From NCBI GenBank assembly GCA_902778455.1, contig CACYXR010000014.1, forward strand, positions 1-64,000: DNA of 64,000 nt, in the 5' to 3' direction. The DNA comes from an uncultured Selenomonadaceae bacterium. Lineage in GTDB: Bacteria > Bacillota > Negativicutes > Selenomonadales > Selenomonadaceae. The stretch's first letter is position 1; every line of letters starts with the position of its first letter. Made by a program: the position numbers and the translations under genes. This document shows positions 18,092 through 27,941 of the stretch, piece after piece. The notes beneath the pieces are model-generated. The model saw only the letters and a list, made by a program, of their open reading frames with translations, was not told the origin of the DNA and did not search any database.

Positions 18092-18997
18092 TCAGCAGGT
18101 GTGGCACTTTTCGTAGAGTCCCGCCTCTTTCAGCACGCGCACTGCCATCTCGCCCATGCTGGCCACAGTGTCCGCGACCTCGATACCCGCGTCGTTCAGC
18201 GCCTTGATCTTGTCCGCCGCCGTGCCCTTGCCGCCGCTGATGATGGCTCCGGCATGCCCCATGCGTTTGCCCGGAGGCGCCTGACGCCCGCTGATGAAGC
18301 CGACAACGGGCTTCTTCATGTTCTCCTTGATCCACGCGGCGGCCTCTTCCTCCGCCGTGCCGCCGATCTCGCCGATCATCATCACCGCCAACGTTTCGTC
18401 ATCCTGATTGAATGCGTCCAACACGTCGATGAAGTCGAGCCCTTTAACCGGGTCGCCGCCGATGCCGATGCAGGTCGTCTGGCCGATGCCTGCCATCGTG
18501 AGCTGATAAGTGACCTCATAGGTCAGGGTGCCGGAGCGCGAAATGACGCCGACATGTCCTTTCTTGTGGATGTACGTCGGCAAGAGTCCGAGACGGCACT
18601 CGTCGACGGTCAGGATGCCCGGGCAATTCGGCCCGATGAGCTTCGTCTTGCGCGTTTTCAGATAATGGCGCACCTTGACCATATCCAGCACCGGGATGTG
18701 CTCGGTAATGCAGCAGACGAGATCCATGCCCGCGTCCGCCGCCTCCATGATCGCGTCCGCCGCGAACCGCGCCGGGACATAGATAACCGAGACGTTCGCG
18801 CCGGTCTCGCGTGCGGCGTCCGAAACCGTATTGAAAACCGGAATCGTATCCAGCACGGTTTCACCGGCTTTTCCCGGCGACACGCCCGCCACCACGTTCG
18901 TACCGTATTCCTTCATGATATTCGTATGAAACATCGCCTGCTTGCCGGTAACGCCCTGCACGACGACGCGGCTGTCTTTTCCAACAAAAATTCCCAT
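18092..18997 (-). CDS. sucD: Succinate--CoA ligase, alpha subunit
   Basis: A 301-residue subunit that binds CoA and carries the phosphohistidine. Landmarks are the N-terminal Gln-Gly-Val-Thr-Gly-Lys-Gln-Ala, Gly-Pro-Asn-Cys-Pro-Gly-Ile near 123-129, and the active-site region Gly-His-Ala-Gly-Ala-Ile near 246 that holds the phosphorylated His. It catalyses interconversion of succinyl-CoA and succinate with nucleotide, probably within succinate/propionate metabolism in this anaerobe (inference). It starts 45 bases after sucC. Confidence 0.97.
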   Translation of the reverse strand: MGIFVGKDSRVVVQGVTGKQAMFHTNIMKEYGTNVVAGVSPGKAGETVLDTIPVFNTVSDAARETGANVSVIYVPARFAADAIMEAADAGMDLVCCITEHIPVLDMVKVRHYLKTRKTKLIGPNCPGILTVDECRLGLLPTYIHKKGHVGVISRSGTLTYEVTYQLTMAGIGQTTCIGIGGDPVKGLDFIDVLDAFNQDDETLAVMMIGEIGGTAEEEAAAWIKENMKKPVVGFISGRQAPPGKRMGHAGAIISGGKGTAADKIKALNDAGIEVADTVASMGEMAVRVLKEAGLYEKCHTC

Positions 18998-19042
18998 ATT
19001 GTCTGCCTCCTCTATATAAAGCGTATTCCGCTATCGCCGTTT

Positions 19043-20236
<1,194 letters not shown>

Positions 20237-20396
20237 AGACTTGCCTCCCCCATAAAATTGCCCGCCGCGCTCTCGGTGTGCTGGCACGATGATTCTTGCC
20301 ATATAACGGCGATTGCATATAATCTATTTTAGCGGATTTTACGTCCCGCGTCTACCGGGAAAGTGGAAAATTTCGGAAAATATTGCCGATTGGCTG

Positions 20397-21224
20397 TCAG
20401 CCGTTTTCCTTTCCCTGCAAATAGCAATACCAATACACGCAGCCCACAAAAACCGCACCGCCGATGATATTGCCCAGCGTCACCGGCAGCAAATTGCCGA
20501 CCAGGAAGCCGTCCATCGTCACCGCGCCGACATTCACCCCGGCGGCAGCAGCCGCGTCCAGATACGCGGGCACCGACTTCGCGAAAAGCCCCGCGCTGAT
20601 AAAATACATATTCGCGACGCTGTGCTCAAATCCGCAAAGCACAAACATCATAATCGGAAAAAACACCCCCGCGATCTTCCCCACCGCGTCTTTTGCGGCG
20701 AAAGAAATCCAGACCGCGATACAGACGAGGAAATTGCAGAGGATCCCGCGTACCAGCGCGTCGCCGAAAGGCATCGCGCACTTCCCTGCGGCGGTGGAAA
20801 GCACGGACACCGCCAGCCCGTTCCCGAACAGGCTTGGCTGATGGCTGAACACCACGCCTGCGGCGACAAGGCACGCGCCGATCAAATTCCCCAAATAAAC
20901 GAAGCCCCAGTTCCGCAGCATTTCAGCGACGGAAATCTTTTTTTCCAACAGAGGAATCACCAAAAGACAATTTCCCGTAAACAGCTCACTCCCCGCCAGC
21001 AGCACCATGATCAGGCCGCCGGGAAAGACACAGGCGCCGAGGAACTTTGCCAGAGACGCAAAAGGCACCGACACCGCGACAGTCGTTGAGCCGACGCCGC
21101 CCATAGCGATGAACGCCCCCGCCAAAACGGAAAGCAGGAGCATTCGCAGAACCGGCGTGCGTGCCTTCGCCGTCCCCGTCGAAACATAATTTTTCGCAAC
21201 CTCCGCCGGAGAAAAGAAATTCAC
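20397..21224 (-). CDS. Formate/nitrite transporter family channel
   Basis: A 275-residue channel with six membrane helices and the FNT fold that assembles as a pentamer. Typical pieces are Phe-Thr-Gly-Asn-Cys-Leu-Leu-Val-Ile-Pro in the helix-3 break, Asn-Phe-Leu-Val-Cys-Ile-Ala-Val-Trp before the central helix, and Gly-Phe-Glu-His-Ser-Val-Ala-Asn-Met-Tyr with the gating His near residue 200. The GTG at 21224 has AAAGGAGG seven bases upstream. Formate is the likeliest substrate in a fermenter, but nitrite or hydrosulfide channels look alike. Confidence 0.9.
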   Translation of the reverse strand: MNFFSPAEVAKNYVSTGTAKARTPVLRMLLLSVLAGAFIAMGGVGSTTVAVSVPFASLAKFLGACVFPGGLIMVLLAGSELFTGNCLLVIPLLEKKISVAEMLRNWGFVYLGNLIGACLVAAGVVFSHQPSLFGNGLAVSVLSTAAGKCAMPFGDALVRGILCNFLVCIAVWISFAAKDAVGKIAGVFFPIMMFVLCGFEHSVANMYFISAGLFAKSVPAYLDAAAAAGVNVGAVTMDGFLVGNLLPVTLGNIIGGAVFVGCVYWYCYLQGKENG

Positions 21225-21441
21225 GACGATTCCTCCTTTGCACAAACGGGAAACATTTTTGATTTTATTATTGTAACGGATTGTGTGCTTCCAGTCTACG
21301 GAAATTCCCGGAAAATGATTGTATACATTTTCCCGATTGATTACTGTAAACATAATGCTGCACCGATTATCAAATCCCTTTCAAATACGCAATGCCGACT
21401 CCCCTCCACGGCTTCTGCATTCCGCTGCAAAAGCATACAGG

Positions 21442-21488
21442 AACGCCCGCACCGTCTGTCTTTCCGCAAACGGTGCGGGCGTTTCATT
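21442..21488 (-). terminator. Possible terminator of the two-component operon
   Basis: A 14-bp perfect inverted repeat (21442-21455 and 21470-21483) lies 20 bases beyond the kinase stop. The T-run is poor on minus, so it may act mainly as a stabilising hairpin. Confidence 0.45.
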
Positions 21489-21504
21489 CCGCACAATATA
21501 TTTG

Positions 21505-22785
21505 TTAACCCTTCAACGTCACAATAAACTTCGTTCCTTTTCCCAGTTCGCTTTCCACGTTGATCCTGCCGCTGTGCAGGTTCACGATTTCCTGCGCGAT
21601 GGCCAGGCCGAGGCCGTTGCCTCCCATTTCTCTTGACCGCGCCTTGTCCACGCGGAAAAAGCGGTCGAAAATCCGCTCCTTGTCCTCCTTCGAGATACCG
21701 ATGCCGGTGTCCTCCACTTCCAGGCGGATTTTCCCTGCGGCGGGAGCCATGACTCGTACAGTGACCTTGCCGCCCTCCAGCGTGTATTTGACCGCGTTGT
21801 CCACCAGAATCAGCAAAAGCTGCTTCATCTTCTGCTCGTCCAGCTTTGCTGTCAGCGCAGCCTCGCCCTCACGGAGCAGGGAAATCCTTTTCTTGTCCGC
21901 CAACGGCTGCATGAGCCGGATGGTCTGATCGGCGGCGGCTGCAAGGTCGACCTTCGAAAGCTTGACCTTCAACGCCTGATTGTCACTGCGCGCGACAAAC
22001 AAGAGGTCGCTGACCAACTTCGTCATTTTCTTGACCTCGTCCCGTACGTCGGCGATGACCTGCTTCAGGAACGGCGAGGAAATCGACGGATCGTTTTCCA
22101 AAAGGTCCGCCGATGCCATGACGACGGAAAGCGGCGTCCGCAGCTCGTGGGACGCGTCCGCGGCGAACTGCCGCTGCTTCTCGTAGGCTTCGACCAGCGG
22201 CACGATGGCCTTGCCAGCGAGAAAATGCCCGACGCCCGCCGCCACCGCCAGGGCCAGTACAGCCAACGCCGCCAGCGAGTAAGTCGCCTTTTGGAGACCA
22301 TTGTACATCGCGGTGACATCCTTGCCGACATAGACGACGGCAATCTGCTCGCCGTCCTCCATCATCGGCTGCGCGGTCATCATCACACGCACATTGCGGC
22401 GCTTCCCCTGATCAGACACGACGGCGACTTCCCCCGGCTCCTTGTCCCACGCGCTGATAATGTCCATCACGAACGGCTCAAGCTGGCTCGAAGCGCGGGA
22501 AAAATTGACCGGCTCGCCGGAGATATCGAACACGTAGAAGAAGAGTCTGTCGCTCTCTCCGATCCGCCAATCCTCCGCGTCCTCCATGAGTTCCGGATGC
22601 TGCATCAGGTACTCCTGCCCGCCCGCAATACGTCCCGCCGTCTCGACGAGCTCCCGCGCCTGCTCGGACTCCATTGACCACTCCATGCTCTGGTGCACGA
22701 AGAAAATCAGGACGACCAGGAACGCCGCCATGATCAGCGAATAATAGAGCGTAAGCTGACGGCGGCTTTGCTGGAATACATTCAT
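21505..22785 (-). CDS. Sensor histidine kinase
   Basis: A 426-residue membrane kinase. The first helix is at about residues 12-32. An extracytoplasmic sensor domain of roughly 125 residues follows, and the second helix is at about 168-190 with no clear HAMP domain. The phosphoacceptor H-box is Ala-Ser-His-Glu-Leu-Arg-Thr-Pro near residue 213. The N box is Asp-Asn-Ala-Val-Lys-Tyr-Thr, with G1 Asp-Thr-Gly-Ile-Gly-Ile and G2 Gly-Asn-Gly-Leu-Gly-Leu. It follows the response regulator by ten bases, so the two are cotranscribed. The signal is unknown. Confidence 0.93.
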   Translation of the reverse strand: MNVFQQSRRQLTLYYSLIMAAFLVVLIFFVHQSMEWSMESEQARELVETAGRIAGGQEYLMQHPELMEDAEDWRIGESDRLFFYVFDISGEPVNFSRASSQLEPFVMDIISAWDKEPGEVAVVSDQGKRRNVRVMMTAQPMMEDGEQIAVVYVGKDVTAMYNGLQKATYSLAALAVLALAVAAGVGHFLAGKAIVPLVEAYEKQRQFAADASHELRTPLSVVMASADLLENDPSISSPFLKQVIADVRDEVKKMTKLVSDLLFVARSDNQALKVKLSKVDLAAAADQTIRLMQPLADKKRISLLREGEAALTAKLDEQKMKQLLLILVDNAVKYTLEGGKVTVRVMAPAAGKIRLEVEDTGIGISKEDKERIFDRFFRVDKARSREMGGNGLGLAIAQEIVNLHSGRINVESELGKGTKFIVTLKG

Positions 22786-22795
22786 CGAACCGCAC

Positions 22796-23470
22796 TCACT
22801 CCGCTTCCAGCTTGTAGCCGACGCCGCGGATGGTCTGAATCATCGTCGAGCCGTCGCCGAGATCAAGCTTCTTGCGAATCAGCTTCACATAGGAATCAAT
22901 ATTGTTCGAGCTGACCTCGGATTCCAGTCCCCAGATGCGGTCGAGGATAATCTCCCGCGGCACAACGATGCCAAGATTCTGCGCCAATAAATCGAAGATC
23001 TGGAACTCCCGCGGCGAAAGCTGGATGACCTGATCCTTCTTTTTCAACACCTTCGCGGTGCGATTCAGCGTGAAGTCGCCGACCTTCACCACATCCTGCT
23101 GGATTTTCTGGCTGCTGCGGCGGCCAAGCGCACGAAGACGAGCGAGAAGCTCGGCGAACTCGAAAGGCTTCACGAGATAATCGTCCGCCCCCGCGTCCAA
23201 TCCCGTCACGCGATCGGCCACATCGTCCCGAGCCGTCAGGATCAGAATTGCCTTCTCGTAGCCGTTCTCCCGAAGCCGCTTGCAGGCATCGACGCCGCTC
23301 TCCCCCGGCATCATCCAGTCCAGCACCAGCACGTCGTAGTCGTCGTAGTTCGCATACTCGACAATCTCGTCGCCGCGCTTCACCCATTCCACCTGAATGC
23401 CGTTCTGCTCCATCATGTATTTCGTCAGCTTCCCGAGCCGGGCGTCGTCCTCCGCCAAAAGTACCCGCAT
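22796..23470 (-). CDS. OmpR-family response regulator
   Basis: A 224-residue DNA-binding regulator. The receiver domain has the acidic pair Glu-Asp-Asp at 7-9, the phosphorylated Asp in Leu-Val-Leu-Asp-Trp-Met-Met-Pro near 51, Thr in Leu-Thr-Ala-Arg near 79, and Lys in Val-Lys-Pro-Phe near 101. A winged-helix domain follows (about 125-224), ending Thr-Ile-Arg-Gly-Val-Gly-Tyr-Lys. The ATG at 23470 has AAAGGAGG upstream. A longer frame reaches 23626 only by reading through a repeat element. Confidence 0.95.
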   Translation of the reverse strand: MRVLLAEDDARLGKLTKYMMEQNGIQVEWVKRGDEIVEYANYDDYDVLVLDWMMPGESGVDACKRLRENGYEKAILILTARDDVADRVTGLDAGADDYLVKPFEFAELLARLRALGRRSSQKIQQDVVKVGDFTLNRTAKVLKKKDQVIQLSPREFQIFDLLAQNLGIVVPREIILDRIWGLESEVSSNNIDSYVKLIRKKLDLGDGSTMIQTIRGVGYKLEAE

Positions 23471-23492
23471 GAAAACTCCTCCTTTATATTTA

Positions 23493-23612
23493 GCCTTCCC
23501 CTTTTGGGAAGGTGGCAGCCGAAGGCTGACGGATGAGGTTATGACACGAATCGCAACGTTGCAAAACCTCCCCCACCGTCTTCGACGGTCCCCCCTCCCC
23601 AGCGGGGAGGGC
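23493..23612. repeat. Intergenic foldback repeat (CCTTCCCC-ended), full copy
   Basis: This 120-base element lies between the response regulator start and holA stop. It begins GCCTTCCCCTTTTGGGAAGG and ends CCTCCCCAGCGGGGAGGGC, so both ends carry similar inverted motifs. Inside are GGCAGCCGAAGGCTG, GGATGAGG, and a CACCGTCTTCGACGGT hairpin. A shorter relative lies at 36315-36368. It codes for nothing evident and looks like a miniature mobile or REP-like unit. Confidence 0.7.
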
Positions 23613-23680
23613 AAAATCAATTCCATATATATTATCCACGCACTTTATGAAAAAAGGCAGGGCGAATCCATCTCCGCCCG

Positions 23681-24748
23681 TCACTTCGTCGCTGTCGAGC
23701 CCCGCCCGCAAAGGGAAATCACCGCGTGTTCCAGAAGCTCCGGCCCCGCCTGCCCCGTTTTCAGCAGATAATCGGCGTCGGCAAGTTCCAAAAAAGCCGC
23801 GCGGAGCGTGTTTTCTTCAAAAGCTTGTGACGCACGCCCAAGTTTTTCCGCAATATATGGATTTTTTTCCAACCCCAACGGTTGTGCCAATGCCTTGCCC
23901 CGCACGCCCCGCGCCATCAATCTCTTCGCCTGCCAAAGCTGGCGAACATGACGCACCAAACCCGCAAGAATCAAAGGCTGATAAACGCCGTCTGAAAGCT
24001 CCCGTTCCAAAATAGACAGTGCCTTTTTCACATTCCGCTCGCTGATCGCGTCTTTGATTGCGAAGCCGGACACCTCCGGCACCGACGAGAACGCGTGCTC
24101 CAAGTCGGCTCGGGTGAACCGCTTTGCGTCGGTATAAAGCGCCAACTTTGAAAGCTCTTGGTCAAGAAAACCTAGCGAAACCGGATCCATCGCCGAAATC
24201 ACGTTCATAAAATACACTGTCGCCTCGCGATCGAAGGACCGCCCCATCTCCGCCAGTTTTCCACGAAGCCACGGCTCGATAGTCCACGGCCGTTCCGGCT
24301 CGGCGTCGAGCACCGCGCCCGCCTTCTCCACCGCCTTGGTGAGCTTTTTCCGCTTGTCCGCCTTCGCGCCGGTCTCAAAAATCACATAGTTCGTCTCCGG
24401 CATATCGGCAATCGCCGCCAGCAGCCGCTCCGTCTCTTTGTCCTTCGCCTTTCCCTTCGGCACGTCCTCCTCCGCGCCCTTTTTCTCGCGGAAAAAATTC
24501 GTCCCCCGGAGTACCAGCACAGATTTCTCCGACAAGAACGGCACCGTCTCCAGCATGCCCGCAAGGTCGTAGGGCGACGGATCGCGCTCCAGGACCTGCA
24601 CCGACGCCGCGCGCTCCGCTTCGTCGGGAAGCAGCGCAGCGAGAATCGCCGCCTCCGCTTTTCCGATATAATACGGCTCCTCTCCCGCCAACAGCGTCAC
24701 ATGGGGAACGCCCGCGCGAAGCTTCGCCATGAACTCCCCGTACTTCAT
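23681..24748 (-). CDS. holA: DNA polymerase III delta subunit
   Basis: A 355-residue clamp-loader subunit that opens the sliding clamp. The N-terminal fold shows Val-Thr-Leu-Leu-Ala-Gly-Glu-Glu-Pro-Tyr-Tyr-Ile-Gly near 18-30 in place of a working P-loop, as normal for delta. Later landmarks are Tyr-Val-Ile-Phe-Glu, Leu-Gly-Phe-Leu-Asp-Gln-Glu-Leu-Ser-Lys-Leu-Ala-Leu-Tyr near 180-193, and Phe-Ala-Ile-Lys-Asp-Ala-Ile near 215. The start at 24748 follows an AAGGGG site. It is a single minus-strand gene between ilvE and the repeat. Confidence 0.92.
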   Translation of the reverse strand: MKYGEFMAKLRAGVPHVTLLAGEEPYYIGKAEAAILAALLPDEAERAASVQVLERDPSPYDLAGMLETVPFLSEKSVLVLRGTNFFREKKGAEEDVPKGKAKDKETERLLAAIADMPETNYVIFETGAKADKRKKLTKAVEKAGAVLDAEPERPWTIEPWLRGKLAEMGRSFDREATVYFMNVISAMDPVSLGFLDQELSKLALYTDAKRFTRADLEHAFSSVPEVSGFAIKDAISERNVKKALSILERELSDGVYQPLILAGLVRHVRQLWQAKRLMARGVRGKALAQPLGLEKNPYIAEKLGRASQAFEENTLRAAFLELADADYLLKTGQAGPELLEHAVISLCGRGSTATK

Positions 24749-24814
24749 CGCGCCGCCCCTTTCCGTTTTCTGCATTTATCCATAATATTACAATACCGTG
24801 CCGCGTTTGTCATC

Positions 24815-24852
24815 AAAAAATCCTCGGCAGAAACCGCTTCCCGCCGAGGATT
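24815..24852 (-). terminator. Terminator of ilvE
   Basis: AATCCTCGGC/GCCGAGGATT stem (24819-24828 and 24843-24852) followed on minus by TTTTTTG. It lies 21 bases past the ilvE stop. Confidence 0.85.
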
Positions 24853-24873
24853 TTCTATTTCCTTATTTCTTTT

Positions 24874-25944
24874 TCAGTATTCCGCCACCGTCTCGATGAA
24901 GCCGTACTTGTCCTCGACCTCGCCGACGTGCAGTCCCTCGATATAGTCATACATCTTCTGTGCGAAGGGTCCGATCTTGCCGCCGCCGATGACCATATCA
25001 TGGCCCTTGTAGCCGAGCACGCCCACCGGGGAAATGACCGCCGCCGTGCCGGAGCCGAAGACTTCTTCCAGCGCGCCGCTCTTGTAGCCGTCGATAATCT
25101 CGTCGATAGAAATCTTGCGCTCCTCCGTCGGAACGCCCCACTCCTTCGCCACCGCCAGCACCGTACGGCGCGTGACGCCGTTCAGGATGCTGCCGTCCAG
25201 CTCCGGCGTGACCACCTTGCCGCCGATCTTGAACAGAATATTCATCGAGCCGACTTCCTCGATATACTTACGCTCGACGCCGTCCAGCCACAGGGTCTGG
25301 TCATAGCCCTTCTGATGGGCGACAAGACCGGCGTGCAGACTCGCCGCGTAGTTCGCCGGTGTCTTCGCCTCGCCGAGGCCGCCGCGCACCGCGCGGACAT
25401 AAGTGTCCTCGACCATGATCTTGACCGGCGCGAAGCCGTGGGCGTAATACGCCGCAACCGGCGAAAGGATAATCAGGAGCTTGTAGGAGCCGCTGACGCT
25501 GACGCCGAGATACGGATCGTCGGCGAAAATGAACGGACGGATATAAAGGCTCTGACCGCGCTCCGTCGGAATCCAGTCCTTTTCCAACGCGACGAGCTGT
25601 TTCAGCCCTTCATGCACCGTCTCCATCGGGAACTCCGGAATGTCCAGGAGGCGGCAGGAATTTTCCATGCGCTCGAGGTGCGTCTTCGGGCGGAAAATCA
25701 CCGCGCGCTTGCCCTGCCGGTACGCCTTCAATCCCTCGAAAATCGCCTGCCCGTAATGCAATGTCGTATTCGCCGGGCTGACCGCGATATCGCCATACGG
25801 AATGATTCTGGCGTCATGCCAGCCGTCCTTTTCCGTATAGTCCATCTCAAACATGTAATCCGTGAAGTGCGTGCCGAAGCCGATCTTCGAAACGTCCGGC
25901 TTCTCTTTCAAAGCCTCCGCCTTCACAATTCTGATTTCCGCCAT
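24874..25944 (-). CDS. ilvE: Branched-chain amino acid aminotransferase
   Basis: A 356-residue fold-type IV PLP enzyme making Leu, Ile and Val from their keto acids. It has the long-form Firmicute layout: Leu-His-Tyr-Gly-Gln-Ala-Ile-Phe-Glu-Gly-Leu-Lys-Ala-Tyr near 61-74, the PLP Lys in Gly-Glu-Ala-Lys-Thr-Pro-Ala-Asn-Tyr-Ala near 195, and Glu-Glu-Val-Gly-Ser-Met-Asn near 232. A GGGGATGG site precedes the ATG. Two tandem near-consensus promoters lie upstream, which suggests strong or layered expression. ilvD and leuCD are elsewhere in the window. Confidence 0.96.
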   Translation of the reverse strand: MAEIRIVKAEALKEKPDVSKIGFGTHFTDYMFEMDYTEKDGWHDARIIPYGDIAVSPANTTLHYGQAIFEGLKAYRQGKRAVIFRPKTHLERMENSCRLLDIPEFPMETVHEGLKQLVALEKDWIPTERGQSLYIRPFIFADDPYLGVSVSGSYKLLIILSPVAAYYAHGFAPVKIMVEDTYVRAVRGGLGEAKTPANYAASLHAGLVAHQKGYDQTLWLDGVERKYIEEVGSMNILFKIGGKVVTPELDGSILNGVTRRTVLAVAKEWGVPTEERKISIDEIIDGYKSGALEEVFGSGTAAVISPVGVLGYKGHDMVIGGGKIGPFAQKMYDYIEGLHVGEVEDKYGFIETVAEY

Positions 25945-25997
25945 GAAAACCCATCCCCTTGCAAACTTTATCTTAAAATATATACGACGATTTATAT

Positions 25998-26027
25998 ATT
26001 ATAATGCCTTAGTTCAGAGTTTGTCAA
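25998..26027 (-). promoter_or_regulatory. Proximal ilvE promoter
   Basis: Read on minus: TTGACA, an 18-base spacer, TATAAT. The boxes are at 26022-26027 and 25998-26003. The -35 box lies in a 10-bp hairpin palindrome (AGAGTTTGTC/GACAAACTCT) that could be an operator. The expected transcript leader is about 45 bases. Confidence 0.75.
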
Positions 26028-26116
26028 AGACAAACTCTCCTTGACAGCATTTCAACGAGTATCAACGAGTTATAATGCCTTAGTTCAGAGTTTGTCAAAG
26101 ACAAACTCTCCTTGAC
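25999..26116. repeat. Tandem 47-base direct repeat carrying promoters
   Basis: Two identical 47-base units at 25999-26045 and 26070-26116 are separated by 24 bases that themselves hold a doubled CAACGAGT. Each unit contains a palindrome and a complete minus-strand promoter. Confidence 0.9.
26069..26098 (-). promoter_or_regulatory. Distal ilvE promoter copy
   Basis: This is the second copy of the repeat: TTGACA at 26093-26098, an 18-base spacer, and TATAAC at 26069-26074 on minus. The -10 differs at its last base because the repeat boundary falls there. Confidence 0.65.
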
Positions 26117-26121
26117 TGCGT

Positions 26122-27885
26122 TTATCTTGCTGATCCTGCTTCTCCACGCATGACTGCCGGATAAAGCTCTGAAATACTCATAGTCTTGTCAAGTTGCAGC
26201 TTGTCCAGCCCGTAATAATCGCGAACAGGATCGCGGGTCAATCCCGTATCGAAATCATCATACGCGATATGGCGAAGAATCCTCCGCCGTTCCGGAATCT
26301 CACTGCACGGTACAAAAACGGTTTTTTCTCCCGCTTCCGCTTTCTGCGCGATAAACGCAAGCCGAAGCGCGTCCTCCCGCCAAATGCTGTACAACACTGC
26401 CATCGTCGCGATTACGATGAACCCCAGCACGCAAGCGCCGCCCCTGCGCCAATTCCTGCCTTCCAAACGGTCAAGCAGCGGCGCTCGTACCTCGGGAATC
26501 CGAAGAACCGCCACGGCGCCGATAATCAGCATCACCGACGAACTGAACAACGCGCGTCCCGGAAAGGACGGAGCCCCCACCATCATAAAATTGTTGAAAA
26601 AACACAGTCCGACGCAAAAAGCCGCATAGCGAAGCTCGGGATAATCCTCCGCCAGCATCCGCCATGAAATTCGATCTTTCAGCGCCTTGACGCTTTCCTT
26701 GGAAACGTCAAGAGAACGGACACTGGAAAAATAAACATAAGCGACGCCTAAAAGATAAATCAAAGCTTCCTCGAAGCCCTGCATCGTGTTGTTGAAACGC
26801 GCATGCAGCGCGGCGTCCGTAAGGCCCAGCGGCAAGAAGATCCCGTGAACGACGGCCATCTCGACAGCCCGCCAAAAAAATCCCGTAGTGAAAAAGGAAA
26901 TCGTGCTCACGAGAAGAACGCCAAGCAGGATGTAATGACGACCGTACTGCGGTGCGGATGCGACGGCGATTCCGCGCCGCTGCGCCGATTCCAGATAGAG
27001 AAGCCGGATGGCAAGCACAAGGGTCAGCAGGATCGGCGTCATGTACAGGATCATTTCCAGATTGCCTGAAATCACATTGGGAATATGGAACAGCCATCCG
27101 CGGTCCCGGTCTTCATCAATACGGACAAAATTCCCCGGCGCGATAATGCAGACCACGCTGCCGAGAAGCGAACCGATTGCTCCCGTTCCCATCCATGGAG
27201 CGAAAACGCCTTGTCGATATGCGCGCCAAACACACCAAAAGACAAGCAGTGTCGTCGTCACAGTCAGGTTTTCCACGGAACAGGCGGCCACCGCTCCCAA
27301 CGGAAGCATCACCGCCGTCAGCCACGGACGGCGCGTAACCGTCCCTTCCGTCAACGCGAGATTATACGGCAGCAGGAACACAGCCGTCAACAGCCCCGTC
27401 CACAGATAAACCGCGGAGCCGCAAAGCCAAATCGCCACCTCTCCAAAGTGGGACAGGCCGAACCATAGAAACGCCCCGGCCACAGCGAGCATCTTCGGCT
27501 CGTCGAGACAGGCCGCCTTTCGCCGCGCGTGCATCACAATGACCGCGCACATCGCGGAAAAAACGGCAGCGTTCGCGATGTTGAACCAAAATTTCCCCCA
27601 AAGCATGAACACGAACTGGATAAAAAAGCTGACCAGTCGGCCCCCATGCATCATATAATATCTCTCCAACGAAAGAAATACATCTCCCATGGACTGCAAA
27701 TGATCCCCTGTAAGCCAGACAAGGCCTGCCCAGTAGTCATCCCGGTACAGCGGCATCCAAGCGTTCGCCACATACATCAGGACGAACCATCCAAACAAAA
27801 CAGCCAGCCCCTTGGCTTTTTCCCTGCTTCCGTTAATCTTTGCTTCCCCCTCATCTTGACGGTTCCACTGTAAAGAGCCAGCCAT
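26122..27885 (-). CDS. Polytopic membrane protein, DUF6056-like
   Basis: A 587-residue protein with about ten to twelve membrane helices. The first extracytoplasmic loop carries Tyr-Arg-Asp-Asp-Tyr-Trp-Ala-Gly near residues 47-54, then His-Gly-Gly-Arg-Leu near 80. An acidic pair followed by Gly-Gly-Arg is the pattern of GT-C-fold glycosyltransferases and of DUF6056 proteins, so a lipid-linked sugar transferase role is possible but unproven. A soluble C-terminal segment of about 70 residues ends the protein. The ATG at 27885 lies in the presumed budA terminator hairpin and lacks a good ribosome site, so the real start may be a downstream codon such as TTG at 27798. Confidence 0.7.
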   Translation of the reverse strand: MAGSLQWNRQDEGEAKINGSREKAKGLAVLFGWFVLMYVANAWMPLYRDDYWAGLVWLTGDHLQSMGDVFLSLERYYMMHGGRLVSFFIQFVFMLWGKFWFNIANAAVFSAMCAVIVMHARRKAACLDEPKMLAVAGAFLWFGLSHFGEVAIWLCGSAVYLWTGLLTAVFLLPYNLALTEGTVTRRPWLTAVMLPLGAVAACSVENLTVTTTLLVFWCVWRAYRQGVFAPWMGTGAIGSLLGSVVCIIAPGNFVRIDEDRDRGWLFHIPNVISGNLEMILYMTPILLTLVLAIRLLYLESAQRRGIAVASAPQYGRHYILLGVLLVSTISFFTTGFFWRAVEMAVVHGIFLPLGLTDAALHARFNNTMQGFEEALIYLLGVAYVYFSSVRSLDVSKESVKALKDRISWRMLAEDYPELRYAAFCVGLCFFNNFMMVGAPSFPGRALFSSSVMLIIGAVAVLRIPEVRAPLLDRLEGRNWRRGGACVLGFIVIATMAVLYSIWREDALRLAFIAQKAEAGEKTVFVPCSEIPERRRILRHIAYDDFDTGLTRDPVRDYYGLDKLQLDKTMSISELYPAVMRGEAGSAR

Positions 27886-27926
27886 AAATCAGGAAAAACT
27901 CCGATTTGGGGCCGGCTCTTTTTATC
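27872..27926 (-). terminator. Hairpin after the acetolactate decarboxylase gene
   Basis: On minus, AGAGCCGGCC pairs imperfectly with GGCTGGCTCTTT. It sits 15-70 bases beyond the decarboxylase stop and overlaps the annotated start of the next gene. The T-run is short, so it may leak. Confidence 0.5.
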
Positions 27927-27941
27927 AGCGTTTCATCCGCC

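Noticed and set aside
23471-23626. N-terminal extension of the response regulator up to 23626
   Set aside because: It would be translated from a repeat element and lacks a ribosome site. The AAAGGAGG site and the conserved receiver start point to 23470.
25999-26116. The duplicated hairpins as a terminator for the membrane gene ending at 26122
   Set aside because: No T-run follows either hairpin on minus, and each contains full -35 and -10 boxes, so a promoter role fits better.
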